Assembly (NCBI GenBank): GCA_031400775.1
Contig: JANNQN010000289.1
Location: 1 to 64,000, forward strand
Direction of reading: 5' to 3'
Length of the DNA: 64,000 nucleotides
Source: PALSA-1355 sp031400775
GTDB lineage: Bacteria; Planctomycetota; Planctomycetia; Pirellulales; PALSA-1355
Below are positions 1 through 8,791 of the stretch, piece by piece. Under the pieces are notes generated by a model. It did no database searches. It was not told the DNA's origin and saw only the letters and a program-made list of their open reading frames with translations. Position 1 is the first letter of the stretch. Every line of letters starts with the position of its first letter. Made by a program: the position numbers and the translations under genes.

Positions 1-2297
1 CCACGCACGTGCTGATACAAAGCCGCCAACTGAAATGCGATCGAGCGCGGATTCGATTCGTCGGCAATCAGCAAGTCCAGCACCCGCACCGGGTCGGGTC
101 CAAACACGTATCTCGACTGATAGGTCATGGCGCTATTGGCGATTTCCAACAGCGCCAACAGCCGCGAGTTCTCGTTGGCATCGGGCCGGCTAAAACCGTG
201 CAGGACCAATTGCGACAAGTCCGTCACCCGCTCCAGCCGGCGGCCGATCTCCAAGAACAGCCACCCCTTGTCGCGGGTCATGCCGTCGGCCATTTGTCCG
301 CTGAAGGACGACAGCCGGCCGAGCACGAGGTCCATCGCCGCCAATTGGGCATCGGCCGTTTTCACGCCCGACTGCTTCGTCGGCACGAAATCGTTGCCAA
401 GCTGCGTCAAGATCCGCCAGGCATCGAGCGAAAGCCGGTCGCGGACTCCCGAGGCAATGCGATGCATCTTGGCGATGTCTCCCGCGATGCTGCCGGTGTT
501 CTCGTCGTCGAAAACGGCCAGCTCCAGCGCTCCTTCGAGCCGCAACTCCGAACGGGCGGCCGAGTTCGCCGGCAGTCGGCTCTGCGTGACCAGCAGATCG
601 ACTAAATAAACCAGCTCGTCCGGATGGCCTAGCTCCGACTCGTTGGTAATTCGATGGAGCAAACAGCGAGCCAAACGGCAGCCGAACTCGATCCGCTCGA
701 CGTAACGCCCGAGCCAATACAGGTCGTCGGCCAATCGCGACGGCAGGATGAAGCCCGCGCGACTCAGATCCGAGGTTTGCTTGTGCGTCGGCAGCAGCGT
801 GGTCGTGTCGGGTGCGGAGTGGCTGAGCACCCAGGTGTCCTTACTACCGCCGCTGGTCTTCGCGTCCAGCAGCATCGACTCGGAGGAATCCTCGGCGCGG
901 GTCAGCCCGCCCGGCATCACGACGTATTCGTCGGCACTGAGTGCGAACGCATACAACCGGACGATCACTTGCCGCGGCTCGAGATGCTGGTCCTGCCAGA
1001 CCGGAGCGGTCGAAAGCGCGACACACTCCTGGCCCAGATACAAATGCGGGTTGGCGCGCAACATCGCGATCATCTCGGACCTGGGGACCTGGCCGGGCAG
1101 AAAACCGGGCGACTCGTGATTTGCATAGGCATGCTTCACGACCAGGCGATCCAACTGCCCGACGACCACTTCCAGCGCCTTCTCCTGGCCGCACCACCAG
1201 GTCGCCACCGGCGGCAGCAAGAGATCCTCATGGAGCAGCCGACGGCAAAGCGTGGGCAGAAACGGCAATAGCGCGGGCGTTTCCGTCACGCCCGTGCCGA
1301 TGGCGTTGGCGATCACTACGTTGCCGGCCCGGGCCACTTGCAACAACCCGGGCACGCCCAAAAGCGAGTCGCCCCGCAGTTCGAGCGGATCGCAATAGTC
1401 GCTGCTCACGCGCCGCAGGATCACGTCGACCGGCAACAGACCGCTGAGTGTTTTGAGAAATACGCCCTGATCGCGGACCGTCAGATCGCGACCTTCGACG
1501 AGATTGAATCCCAAGTAGCGCGCCAAATAAGCCTGTTCGAAATATGTGGAATGGAACGGACCCGGCGTGTAGATGACGACGCGGGGATCTCGATGGCGCA
1601 CGGCGGCTTGCGCCAGCAACCCATCTCGCAGTTGCTGAAAGAACCGTGCCAGTCGCTCCACCCGACAGTCGCGGATCAACTCCGGATAAACGCGGCCGAG
1701 CACGATGCGGTTTTCCAGGGCATAGCCGGCGCCAGCGGGAGTGTCGGTGCGATCGCCAACGACCCACCAGCGGCCGTCGGGCGAGCGGGCCACGTCGACG
1801 GCATACGTTTGCAGATAGATTCCACCGGGCGGTTGCATGCCGTGCGCCGCGCGCACGAAGGCCGGATTTGCAAACACGATCTCCGGCGGCAAATCGCCGG
1901 TCCGCAATAGTTTTCCGGGCCCGTAGATATCGGCCAATACCAGGTTGAGCAGCCGCGCGCGTTGGCTGACGGCCGAGCTGAGCGCCTGCCACTCGGCCGG
2001 CGCGATCAATAGCGGCCAGGCATCGAGTTGCCAAGGGCGCTCATCCTGCAATTCACGATCGGGCGGGGTATACGTGACTCCCGACTCGCGCAGGATGCGA
2101 CGGCACAGATCCTGGCGGCTTTGGGCTTCGGCGCGGGTTTGAGAATCGACCGCGTCGGCAAATCGCTGCCAGTGCGGGCGCACGGCGCCTTCGGCCGTGA
2201 CCGCCTCGTCCCAATGACCCGCCTTGCCCCGATACGACCTCAGGTCATGCGCGGGCGCCAGGTGCGGAGATGGCACGATCGACTCAGCCGAGGTCAT
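1..2297 (-). CDS. Circularly permuted ATP-grasp / alpha-E domain fusion protein (partial, 3' end outside window)
   Basis: I translated this strand directly: an open frame runs from the ATG at 2297 to the left edge without a stop (about 765 residues). Residues about 30-480 match the circularly permuted ATP-grasp type (DUF404/DUF407), with segments such as LVLADIYGPGKLL, NRIVLGRVYPEL and VYTPGPFHSTYFEQAYLARYLG-like text. From about residue 490 (RLADDLYWLGRYVERIEFG) the helical alpha-E domain (DUF403) begins. In many bacteria these are two adjacent genes; here they are fused. ATP-grasp enzymes of this family are predicted to ligate peptide-like substrates; the substrate is unknown. The gene follows the transglutaminase/DUF2126 gene by 83 bases on the same strand, the usual partner, so the two probably form an operon. 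Family assignment is firm; function is inference. Confidence 0.9.
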   Translation of the reverse strand, partial: MTSAESIVPSPHLAPAHDLRSYRGKAGHWDEAVTAEGAVRPHWQRFADAVDSQTRAEAQSRQDLCRRILRESGVTYTPPDRELQDERPWQLDAWPLLIAPAEWQALSSAVSQRARLLNLVLADIYGPGKLLRTGDLPPEIVFANPAFVRAAHGMQPPGGIYLQTYAVDVARSPDGRWWVVGDRTDTPAGAGYALENRIVLGRVYPELIRDCRVERLARFFQQLRDGLLAQAAVRHRDPRVVIYTPGPFHSTYFEQAYLARYLGFNLVEGRDLTVRDQGVFLKTLSGLLPVDVILRRVSSDYCDPLELRGDSLLGVPGLLQVARAGNVVIANAIGTGVTETPALLPFLPTLCRRLLHEDLLLPPVATWWCGQEKALEVVVGQLDRLVVKHAYANHESPGFLPGQVPRSEMIAMLRANPHLYLGQECVALSTAPVWQDQHLEPRQVIVRLYAFALSADEYVVMPGGLTRAEDSSESMLLDAKTSGGSKDTWVLSHSAPDTTTLLPTHKQTSDLSRAGFILPSRLADDLYWLGRYVERIEFGCRLARCLLHRITNESELGHPDELVYLVDLLVTQSRLPANSAARSELRLEGALELAVFDDENTGSIAGDIAKMHRIASGVRDRLSLDAWRILTQLGNDFVPTKQSGVKTADAQLAAMDLVLGRLSSFSGQMADGMTRDKGWLFLEIGRRLERVTDLSQLVLHGFSRPDANENSRLLALLEIANSAMTYQSRYVFGPDPVRVLDLLIADESNPRSIAFQLAALYQHVR

Positions 2298-2380
2298 AAA
2301 CGTCTCGGAGTGGACTCAGCGGCCGGAATCGGCCGGTATCACTCGATTCTAGTTTGCCGCGCCCGTTCTGGGGAGAGAGA

Positions 2381-5300
2381 TTAACGGCCTCGCCGCAAAT
2401 CCAGCGTGCAAGGAAACTCCGGATTGGTTTCGACCGGGGGCAGGCTTAACGAGCCCGCAGTGTGCCCATGCGGAAAGAAGCGGGACACGCGGCGCGTCTC
2501 GGCCTCCATCGCGTTGACGGGGAACGTCTGGTAACTGAGCCCGCCGGGATGAGCCACGTGATATGTGCAGCCGCCCACCGAACGCTCGTTCCAGGTGTCG
2601 TACAAGTCGAACACCAGGGGCACGTCCACGGGGATCGTCGGATGCAGACAACTCGAAGGCTGCCAGGCCCGATAACGAACTCCGCCCACGAACTCGCCGA
2701 GGGTTTGCGTGGCGCGCAATGGAACGCGGCGGCCGTTGCACAACACAAGGTATCGATCGTCGGAAATTCCGACAACACGCACCTGCAATCGCTCGAGCGA
2801 CGAATCAACGTAACGGACCGTGCCTCCGCCGCCGGGCTCCTCGCCCAACACGTGCCAGGGCTCGATCGCCTGGCGCAGCTCGATCTCGATGCCCGAGCGT
2901 TGAATGCGTCCATAAACCGGAAAGCGAAATTCCCGATGCGGCAGAAACCAGTCGGCACGGATCGGGTATCCGGCGCCGTTCAAATCGTCGATCACTTCGC
3001 CAAAATCTTCCCACACGAAGTGCGGCAGCATGAAGCGGTCGTTGAGCAGCGTGCCCCAGCGAATCGGACGGCTGCGGCAAGGCTCGCGCCAGAACCACGA
3101 AACCAGCGTTCGCAGCAACAACTGCTGCGTCAGGCTCATCCGCGCATGCGGCGGCATTTCGAACGCCCGAAATTCCACCAGCCCCAAACGGCCCGAAGCC
3201 GTGTCGGGCGAGTACAGCTTGTCGATTCAAAACTCGGCCCGGTGGGTATTGCCGGTCAAGTCAACCAACAGGTGGCGGAAGATGCGATCGACCAGCCAGG
3301 GGGACGTTCGGCCGTTCTCTCGTGTTTGGCGCTCAACTTCTTCGAAGGCGATTTCCAGCTCGTAGATCGAATCGTGGCGCGCTTCGTCGATCCGCGGGGC
3401 CTGGCTGGTCGGCCCCACGAACATTCCGCTAAACAGGTAGCTCAGCGAAGGATGATTGAGCCAGTACACCAACAGCGAGCGGAGCAAGTCGGGGCGCCGC
3501 AAAAACGGGCTGTCGGCTGGCGTGGGGCCGCCGAGCACCACGTGATTTCCGCCGCCGGTGCCCGAGTGGCGACCGTCGAGCATGAACTTCTCGGTTCCCA
3601 GCCGGCCCAGGTGGGCGTCTTCATAAAGCCCGTCGCTGATTTCGGTCAACTCCTGCCACGATCGGGCCGGCTGCACGTTGACTTCGATCACGCCCGGGTC
3701 GGGGGTCACCTTGAGCACCGACACGCGGGGGTCGTGGGGGGGCAATTCGCCCTCGACAATCACGGGTATTTCGAGGGCGGACGCCGTGTCTTCGACCGCG
3801 GCGACCAACTCCAGATAGTCTTCGATCGCGGTCAGCGGCGGAAGGTACACGTGCAGTCGCCCGTCGCGCGGTTCGATGCACAGCGCCGTCCGCACGACCC
3901 AGGGGGCCGATTCGCCCAGATCGGGCACGCGCTCGCTAAGCGGAACGCGCTCGCCAGTGTGTCCGTTCGATCCGCGCTCAGCGGAGCGCTCTTCCCGCTC
4001 GGCCAGCATGCCGCGCAATTGCATCCGCTCGGGAACGGCCAGCGGGCCCACCGGCCGCGAAGGATCGGGCGGGTGCAGGAACGGATACTCGGCGGTCGCG
4101 ACCCAGGGCAAACTGGCCGCGGGAAGCCGCAGGCCGATCGGCGAGTCGCCGGGGGTGAGCACCAGGTGCTTGCCGCGCAGCATCCACAGCCCGCTCTCCC
4201 AGGCCGTGGTCTCGGCCGAGCGAGAAACGCAGCGCCGCACGGGCAAGACAAAACCCACCGGCTCGCTCAGGCCCCGCTCGAACACGCGCCGCAAACGAGT
4301 TCGCTCCTCGGTGTCTTTCAGCTTGCTGTCGGCCGGATCGACGTTGATCGGCAACTGCCCCTCGCGATGCAGGAAATAGACCGGATCTTCGAACGCCGGC
4401 ACGGCAAATCCCGGATCGACCGCCAACCGTTCGGCCAATAGCTCGGTGAAGCGCTCGCAATCGTCGATCGTGTAGCCGTACTTCTTGTCGCTAGAAGCGA
4501 TCAGCGCGGGGTTTCGCCAAATCGGATGGCCGTCGACGCGCCAGTAGCAGGCCAGCGACCAGCGCGGAAGCTGCTCGCCCGGATACCACTTTCCCTGGCC
4601 GAAGTGCAGCAACCCGCCGGGGGCAAATCGAGTGTGGAGCCGGCGAATTAGCGCCTCGGAAAGTCGTCGCTTGTTGGGACCGACGGCCGTGAAGTTCCAC
4701 TCGTCGTTTTCCGTGTCGTCGATCGAGACGAACGTCGGCTCGCCCCCCATCGTGAGACGCACGTCCTGCGCCAGCAGCTCGCGGTCGACAGCATTGCCCA
4801 GGGCGTGGATTTTCGCCCACTCGCCGTCCGTGTATGGTTTCGTGACGCGGGGGTCTTCGTGAATGCGCGAGATCCGCATCACGTGCTCGAACTCGCACTC
4901 ACAGGGCTCGAGCTTGCCGCTCACCGGCGCGGCCGACAGCGGGTCGGGCGCGGCCGCCAGTGGAATGTGACCTTCGCCGGCGAACAGCCCACTGGTCGGA
5001 TCGAGCCCCACCCAGCCGGCGCCAGGCAAATAAACTTCGCACCAGGCGTGCAAATCGGTGAAGTCCTGTTCGGCGCCCCCCGGACCATCCAGCGGCTTCA
5101 CATCGGGCTTGAGCTGAATCAAATAGCCCGACACGAAGCGGGCCGCGATGCCCAGGTGCCGCAGAATCTGCACCAGCAGCCAGGCCGAATCGCGGCACGA
5201 ACCGCGGCCAATCGTCAATGTTTCTTCGGGCGACTGCACGCCGGGCTCGAGACGAATCAGGTAGCCAATCTCGCTACAAAGCCGCTGGTTCAAGCCGACC

Positions 5301-5734
5301 AGAAAATCGACGGTCCGGCGTTCGGTCAAATCGACCGACGCGATCCAGGCTTGCAGCAGCGGCCCCGGCACTTCGCGCAGCAGAAACGGCGCGATATCGC
5401 GGTTCAGCCACGAGTCGTATTCGAAGGGAAAGGTCTCGGCTTCGGGCTCGAGAAAAAAGTCGAACGGATTGATGACGGTCAGTTCCGTAACCAGGTCGAC
5501 GACCACGCGAAAGTTCGGCACCTTTTTGGGGAACACGATGCGAGCCAGAAAATTCGCTTGCGGATCCTGTTGCCAATTAAGAAAGTGATCTTCCGGCTCG
5601 ATCTTGAGCGAGTAGCTGAGAATGGGCGTTCGCGCGTGCGGCGCGGGACGCAACCGCACGATCTGCGGACCCATTGCGATCGGCCGCTCGTAGCGATAGT
5701 GGGTTTCGTGGTACAGGGCAACGCGAATCGACAT
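2381..5734 (-). CDS. Transglutaminase-like / DUF2126 protein with one in-frame TGA
   Basis: A single reading frame of 1,118 codons is interrupted once, by TGA at 3227-3229 (codon 836). The N-terminal part has a bacterial transglutaminase-like N domain and a transglutaminase core with catalytic Cys180 (GRGSCRDSAWLL), His229 (DLHAWCEVY) and Asp245 (GLDPTSG). The rest is DUF2126. The family motif NTHRAEF-C-IDKLYSPD spans the stop: here it reads NTHRAEF-TGA-IDKLYSPD, and the 268 residues after it remain well conserved to a normal TAA. Family proteins are about 1,100 residues, so the whole frame is the proper gene. It may be a nonsense mutation, a base error or UGA recoding. An independent start at the TTG at 3187 is an artefact of the frame. 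It sits between the phosphorylase and the ATP-grasp/alpha-E gene. Confidence 0.88.
3188..3202 (-). other. Hairpin 24 bases downstream of the in-frame TGA
   Basis: On the coding strand ACGGC and GCCGT form a 5-bp stem around a TTCGG loop; CCC (3206-3208) and GGG (3183-3185) could extend it across an internal loop. The apical loop lies 29 bases after the TGA, within the spacing known for bacterial SECIS elements, but the loop does not show an obvious SECIS signature and short GC hairpins are common in this genome. Confidence 0.35.
3227..3229 (-). other. In-frame TGA at a conserved Cys position of DUF2126
   Basis: The minus-strand codons read GCC GAG TTT TGA ATC GAC AAG. Relatives I remember have Cys (TGC or TGT) at this place, so the stop is one base from sense. 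TGA is a normal stop elsewhere in the window, for example at the end of the DUF1080 gene (40892-40894), so this is not a genetic code change. Confidence 0.85.
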
Positions 5735-5841
5735 GCTTCACAATTCTCTCTGCCCTTGCGAGCGCCGGCTGTGTGACGTTTCAATCGGCAAGCTGGCCGA
5801 GCGGCCGCCGCCACGGCATCCGATCGATTTGTTCTTTGCGG

Positions 5842-8499
5842 TTAGCTGCGGCTCATGTCGCTGCTGGTACCGCCCGCGGCCGGCACATAGGACTTTAGCA
5901 CGTAGTCGCGCAACATGCGGTCGGAGCTGAATCGCCCGCCCAGGGTGCGCATGGCGCGTTTGATTCGCGCTACCCACGCTCGCGGCACACCGTCGCGATC
6001 GCGATCGTAGTATAGCGGCACGACTTCGTTGCGCAACACTTCGAGCAGCGAATCGCGGTCGCGGCCATCGTGCAAGTCGGTGGAGACGTGCGTCTCGCCC
6101 AATCCGATCGTAAAGCCGTTGCGGCCATCGTAAGCCTCAGCCCACCAGCCGTCGAGCACCGACAAGTTCAAGCCGCCGTTGAGCACGACCTTCATGCCGC
6201 TGGTGCCCGAGGCCTCGAGCGGCCGCCGCGGGTTGTTGAGCCACACGTCGACTCCCTGCACCAGATGCCGGGCCACGTTGATATCGTAGTCCTCGACAAA
6301 CACGATCTTGCCGATGAATCGCGGATCGCAACCCAAGGCGGCGATCTCCTGCAACACGTGCTTGCCCGGCACGTCCTTGGGATGGGCCTTGCCGGCGAAC
6401 ACAAGTTGAATCGGGACCTGCGGGTCGTTGACCAGCTCGACCAGTTGCTCGAGGTCTTGCAGTAGCAAATTGGCGCGCTTGTACGTAGCGAAGCGGCGCG
6501 CAAAGCCGATCGTGAGCGTGTCCAGGCTCAAAGCTCTGCGCAGTTGTGCGATCACGTCGGGCGCCTCGCCGCGCCGCTCGGCGTGAAACACCGCCCGGCG
6601 GCGGGTGAAATCGAGCAGCCGGGCTTTGAGCGTCTGGTGCGTTTCCCACAGCTCGCCGTCATCCATTCCTTCGAGCTCCTCCAGGCCGGTCGCTTCGGTG
6701 AGCCGCTGGGTCCAATCGGGGCCGAGCCGCCGCTTGAATAGTTCCTGCATTTGGGGCGCCAGCCACGACGACACGTGGACGCCGTTGGTGATATGCCCGA
6801 TCGGCACGCCGTCTTGACCGCGGCCCGGCCACAGGCATTGCCACATGCTGCGCGAGACGTCGCCGTGCAGCGACGAGACGGCGTTGGCGCGGCGCGAGAC
6901 CTTCAACGCCAACACGGTCATGCAAAAATCCTCGCTGTGATTATCCGGATCGACGCGGCCCAGGGCCATCAGAAAATGCAGATCCAAGCCCATCGCGGCC
7001 CGCAAGGGGCCCAAGTGCTCTTCGATCAGGTCGGCGGAAAAGCGATCGTGCCCGGCCGGCACCGGCGTGTGCGTGGTGAACACGGTGCGGCAAGCCACGC
7101 GGCGCATGGCCTCGTCGACGGTGGTTCCTTCCCGCTCCATGCTCTGCCGCATCAACTCCAGCACGGCGAACGCGCTGTGCCCTTCGTTCAAATGCACGAC
7201 GCCCGGCGCGATACCCAAGGCCTCGAGCGCCCGCACTCCGCCAATGCCCAATAGGAGCTCCTGGCGAATGCGGGTCCGCGTGTCGCCGCCGTACAGCCGG
7301 GCCGTCAACTCGCGATCTTCCGGCGCGTTGCCCGGCACGTCCGAGTCCAACAGATACAATAGGTTTCGGCCGACCGCCAGCTTCCACACCCGGGCCCAGA
7401 CCATGCCGGTCCGCGTCTCGATCGAGACGGTGATCGGCTCGCCATCGGCGTCCGTGGCGGGCTGGATCGGAATGTCGGCGCTGTCCAGGTCCAGATAGTC
7501 TTCCTGCTGCCAATTCTGGCTGTCGAGCCGCTGGCGGAAGTATCCTTGATCGTAGTACAGCCCAATGCCGATCAGCGGAATGCCCAGGTCCGACGCGCTC
7601 TTGATGTGATCGCCCGAGAGAATCCCCAAGCCGCCAGAATAGATCGGCACCGACTCGTGCATGCCGAACTCGGCCGAGAAATAGGCGACGGGCCGAGCCC
7701 ACAGGACACCCGCGTTGCGCGCGCCCCAGGTGTCGTCGGTTTCCAGATACTCGCGCATGCGGCGGTATGCGTAGTTGATGCGGCTGTGCAACACCGACTG
7801 GCGACAGCGCTGCTCCAGATAATCGATCGACATGCTGCGCAGCAGCACGATCGGGTTGTGGTCGCACTGCCGCCAACGCACCGGGTCGAGCTCGCGAAAC
7901 AGGCTGTGCGCGTCTTGATCCCAGCACCACCAGAGGTTCTGTGCCAGCGCTCGCAGCCGCTCGTAGGCCGGCGCCACGAAATGCTCTAGCGCGCGCAGCT
8001 CGCTGACCAGCGGGCTCAACTGTGCGGTGGCCGCCACGAGCATGCTGATCTCATCGCCAGTGAACTCGCGTGGATCGGTGGTTTGCACGACCAGCACGCC
8101 CTGCAACGATCCACGGTCTACCAGCGGCACGCCCAGGAATGTGTGGTAAATATCCTCGCCGGCCTCGGGAAAGAACTTGAACCGCGGATGGCCGGCAGCG
8201 TTGGTAAAAGCTTGCGGCCGCATTTGCTCCGCCACCAGCCCGACCAGACCCTCGTGGCAGCCCATCCGCACACGGCCGATGGCGTCGGACCGCAGTCCCA
8301 CCGATGCGGTGAGCACCAGGTGCTTGCGGTCCGGCTCCAACAGGTACACGGAACAGACCTCGGTGCCGCATCGCTCGCGGATCAGTCCTACGATATTCTG
8401 TAACGATTCGGTCGGTCGACCGCTGACCGCAAGAAGCTGTCCGATCTCTTCCAAAGTGACCAGAAGCGAGCGTTCCGACAGCGTGGATGCCTCAATCAC
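5842..8499 (-). CDS. glgP: Alpha-glucan phosphorylase with N-terminal GAF domain
   Basis: The 885-residue product should release glucose-1-phosphate from glycogen or maltodextrin using pyridoxal phosphate. Residues about 20-165 form a GAF domain closest in pattern to that of enzyme I-Ntr (PtsP): VCSVYLLEPDRKHLVLTA, HPRFKFFPEAGE and HTFLGVPLVDRG. Residues about 170-280 are the DUF3417 region of alpha-glucan phosphorylases (LRALAQNLWWCWDQDA). The phosphorylase core follows, with the PLP-lysine motif EASGTSGMKVV (Lys770). The ATG at 8499 is followed directly by the GAF region. The gene lies 107 bases upstream of the transglutaminase gene on the same strand. The GAF domain suggests allosteric control by a small molecule; that is inference. 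The enzyme family is certain. Confidence 0.93.
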   Translation of the reverse strand: MIEASTLSERSLLVTLEEIGQLLAVSGRPTESLQNIVGLIRERCGTEVCSVYLLEPDRKHLVLTASVGLRSDAIGRVRMGCHEGLVGLVAEQMRPQAFTNAAGHPRFKFFPEAGEDIYHTFLGVPLVDRGSLQGVLVVQTTDPREFTGDEISMLVAATAQLSPLVSELRALEHFVAPAYERLRALAQNLWWCWDQDAHSLFRELDPVRWRQCDHNPIVLLRSMSIDYLEQRCRQSVLHSRINYAYRRMREYLETDDTWGARNAGVLWARPVAYFSAEFGMHESVPIYSGGLGILSGDHIKSASDLGIPLIGIGLYYDQGYFRQRLDSQNWQQEDYLDLDSADIPIQPATDADGEPITVSIETRTGMVWARVWKLAVGRNLLYLLDSDVPGNAPEDRELTARLYGGDTRTRIRQELLLGIGGVRALEALGIAPGVVHLNEGHSAFAVLELMRQSMEREGTTVDEAMRRVACRTVFTTHTPVPAGHDRFSADLIEEHLGPLRAAMGLDLHFLMALGRVDPDNHSEDFCMTVLALKVSRRANAVSSLHGDVSRSMWQCLWPGRGQDGVPIGHITNGVHVSSWLAPQMQELFKRRLGPDWTQRLTEATGLEELEGMDDGELWETHQTLKARLLDFTRRRAVFHAERRGEAPDVIAQLRRALSLDTLTIGFARRFATYKRANLLLQDLEQLVELVNDPQVPIQLVFAGKAHPKDVPGKHVLQEIAALGCDPRFIGKIVFVEDYDINVARHLVQGVDVWLNNPRRPLEASGTSGMKVVLNGGLNLSVLDGWWAEAYDGRNGFTIGLGETHVSTDLHDGRDRDSLLEVLRNEVVPLYYDRDRDGVPRAWVARIKRAMRTLGGRFSSDRMLRDYVLKSYVPAAGGTSSDMSRS

Positions 8500-8791
8500 G
8501 GGCTTACCTCATGCGGGCAGATGGCGGTAGGTCGTAGGGGCCGGCGCGGCGCGCAATAAATGCGCGGCACATCAAAGAGGACCTTTGGTTAGCAATCGAC
8601 GTGCCGCGAGTGTGGCGATTCCCCGCGGGGCGCTCTCGATGGCGCGAAACGGCCGCAAATTCAAGGGTTTATGTCGCGGCCACCACGCGTTTGTGCTTCG
8701 TCGCAGGCGACGCACGTTGCCCACTTTCTGGGCGAGTCGTGCCGCAGGATACGTCGCCGGAGAGTGGCACCTTGCTGCTCTATGGCGGCGT
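8500..8791. other. Intergenic stretch without recognised gene
   Basis: This 292-base stretch lies between the phosphorylase start and the stop of the TolB/WD40 gene. Small open frames exist on the plus strand but show no family features or convincing ribosome site. It presumably holds the phosphorylase promoter; I see no clear hexamers. Confidence 0.5.

Noticed and set aside
3187..3188. Independent 268-codon gene starting at TTG 3187
   Set aside because: The TTG lies inside the conserved DUF2126 motif (GRLGLVEFRAFEMPPHARMS), in the same frame as the upstream part, so it is the continuation of one gene.
2462..4441. Open frame of 659 codons on the plus strand
   Set aside because: It is the mirror of the DUF2126 gene. 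The real coding text, including the transglutaminase triad, is on the minus strand.
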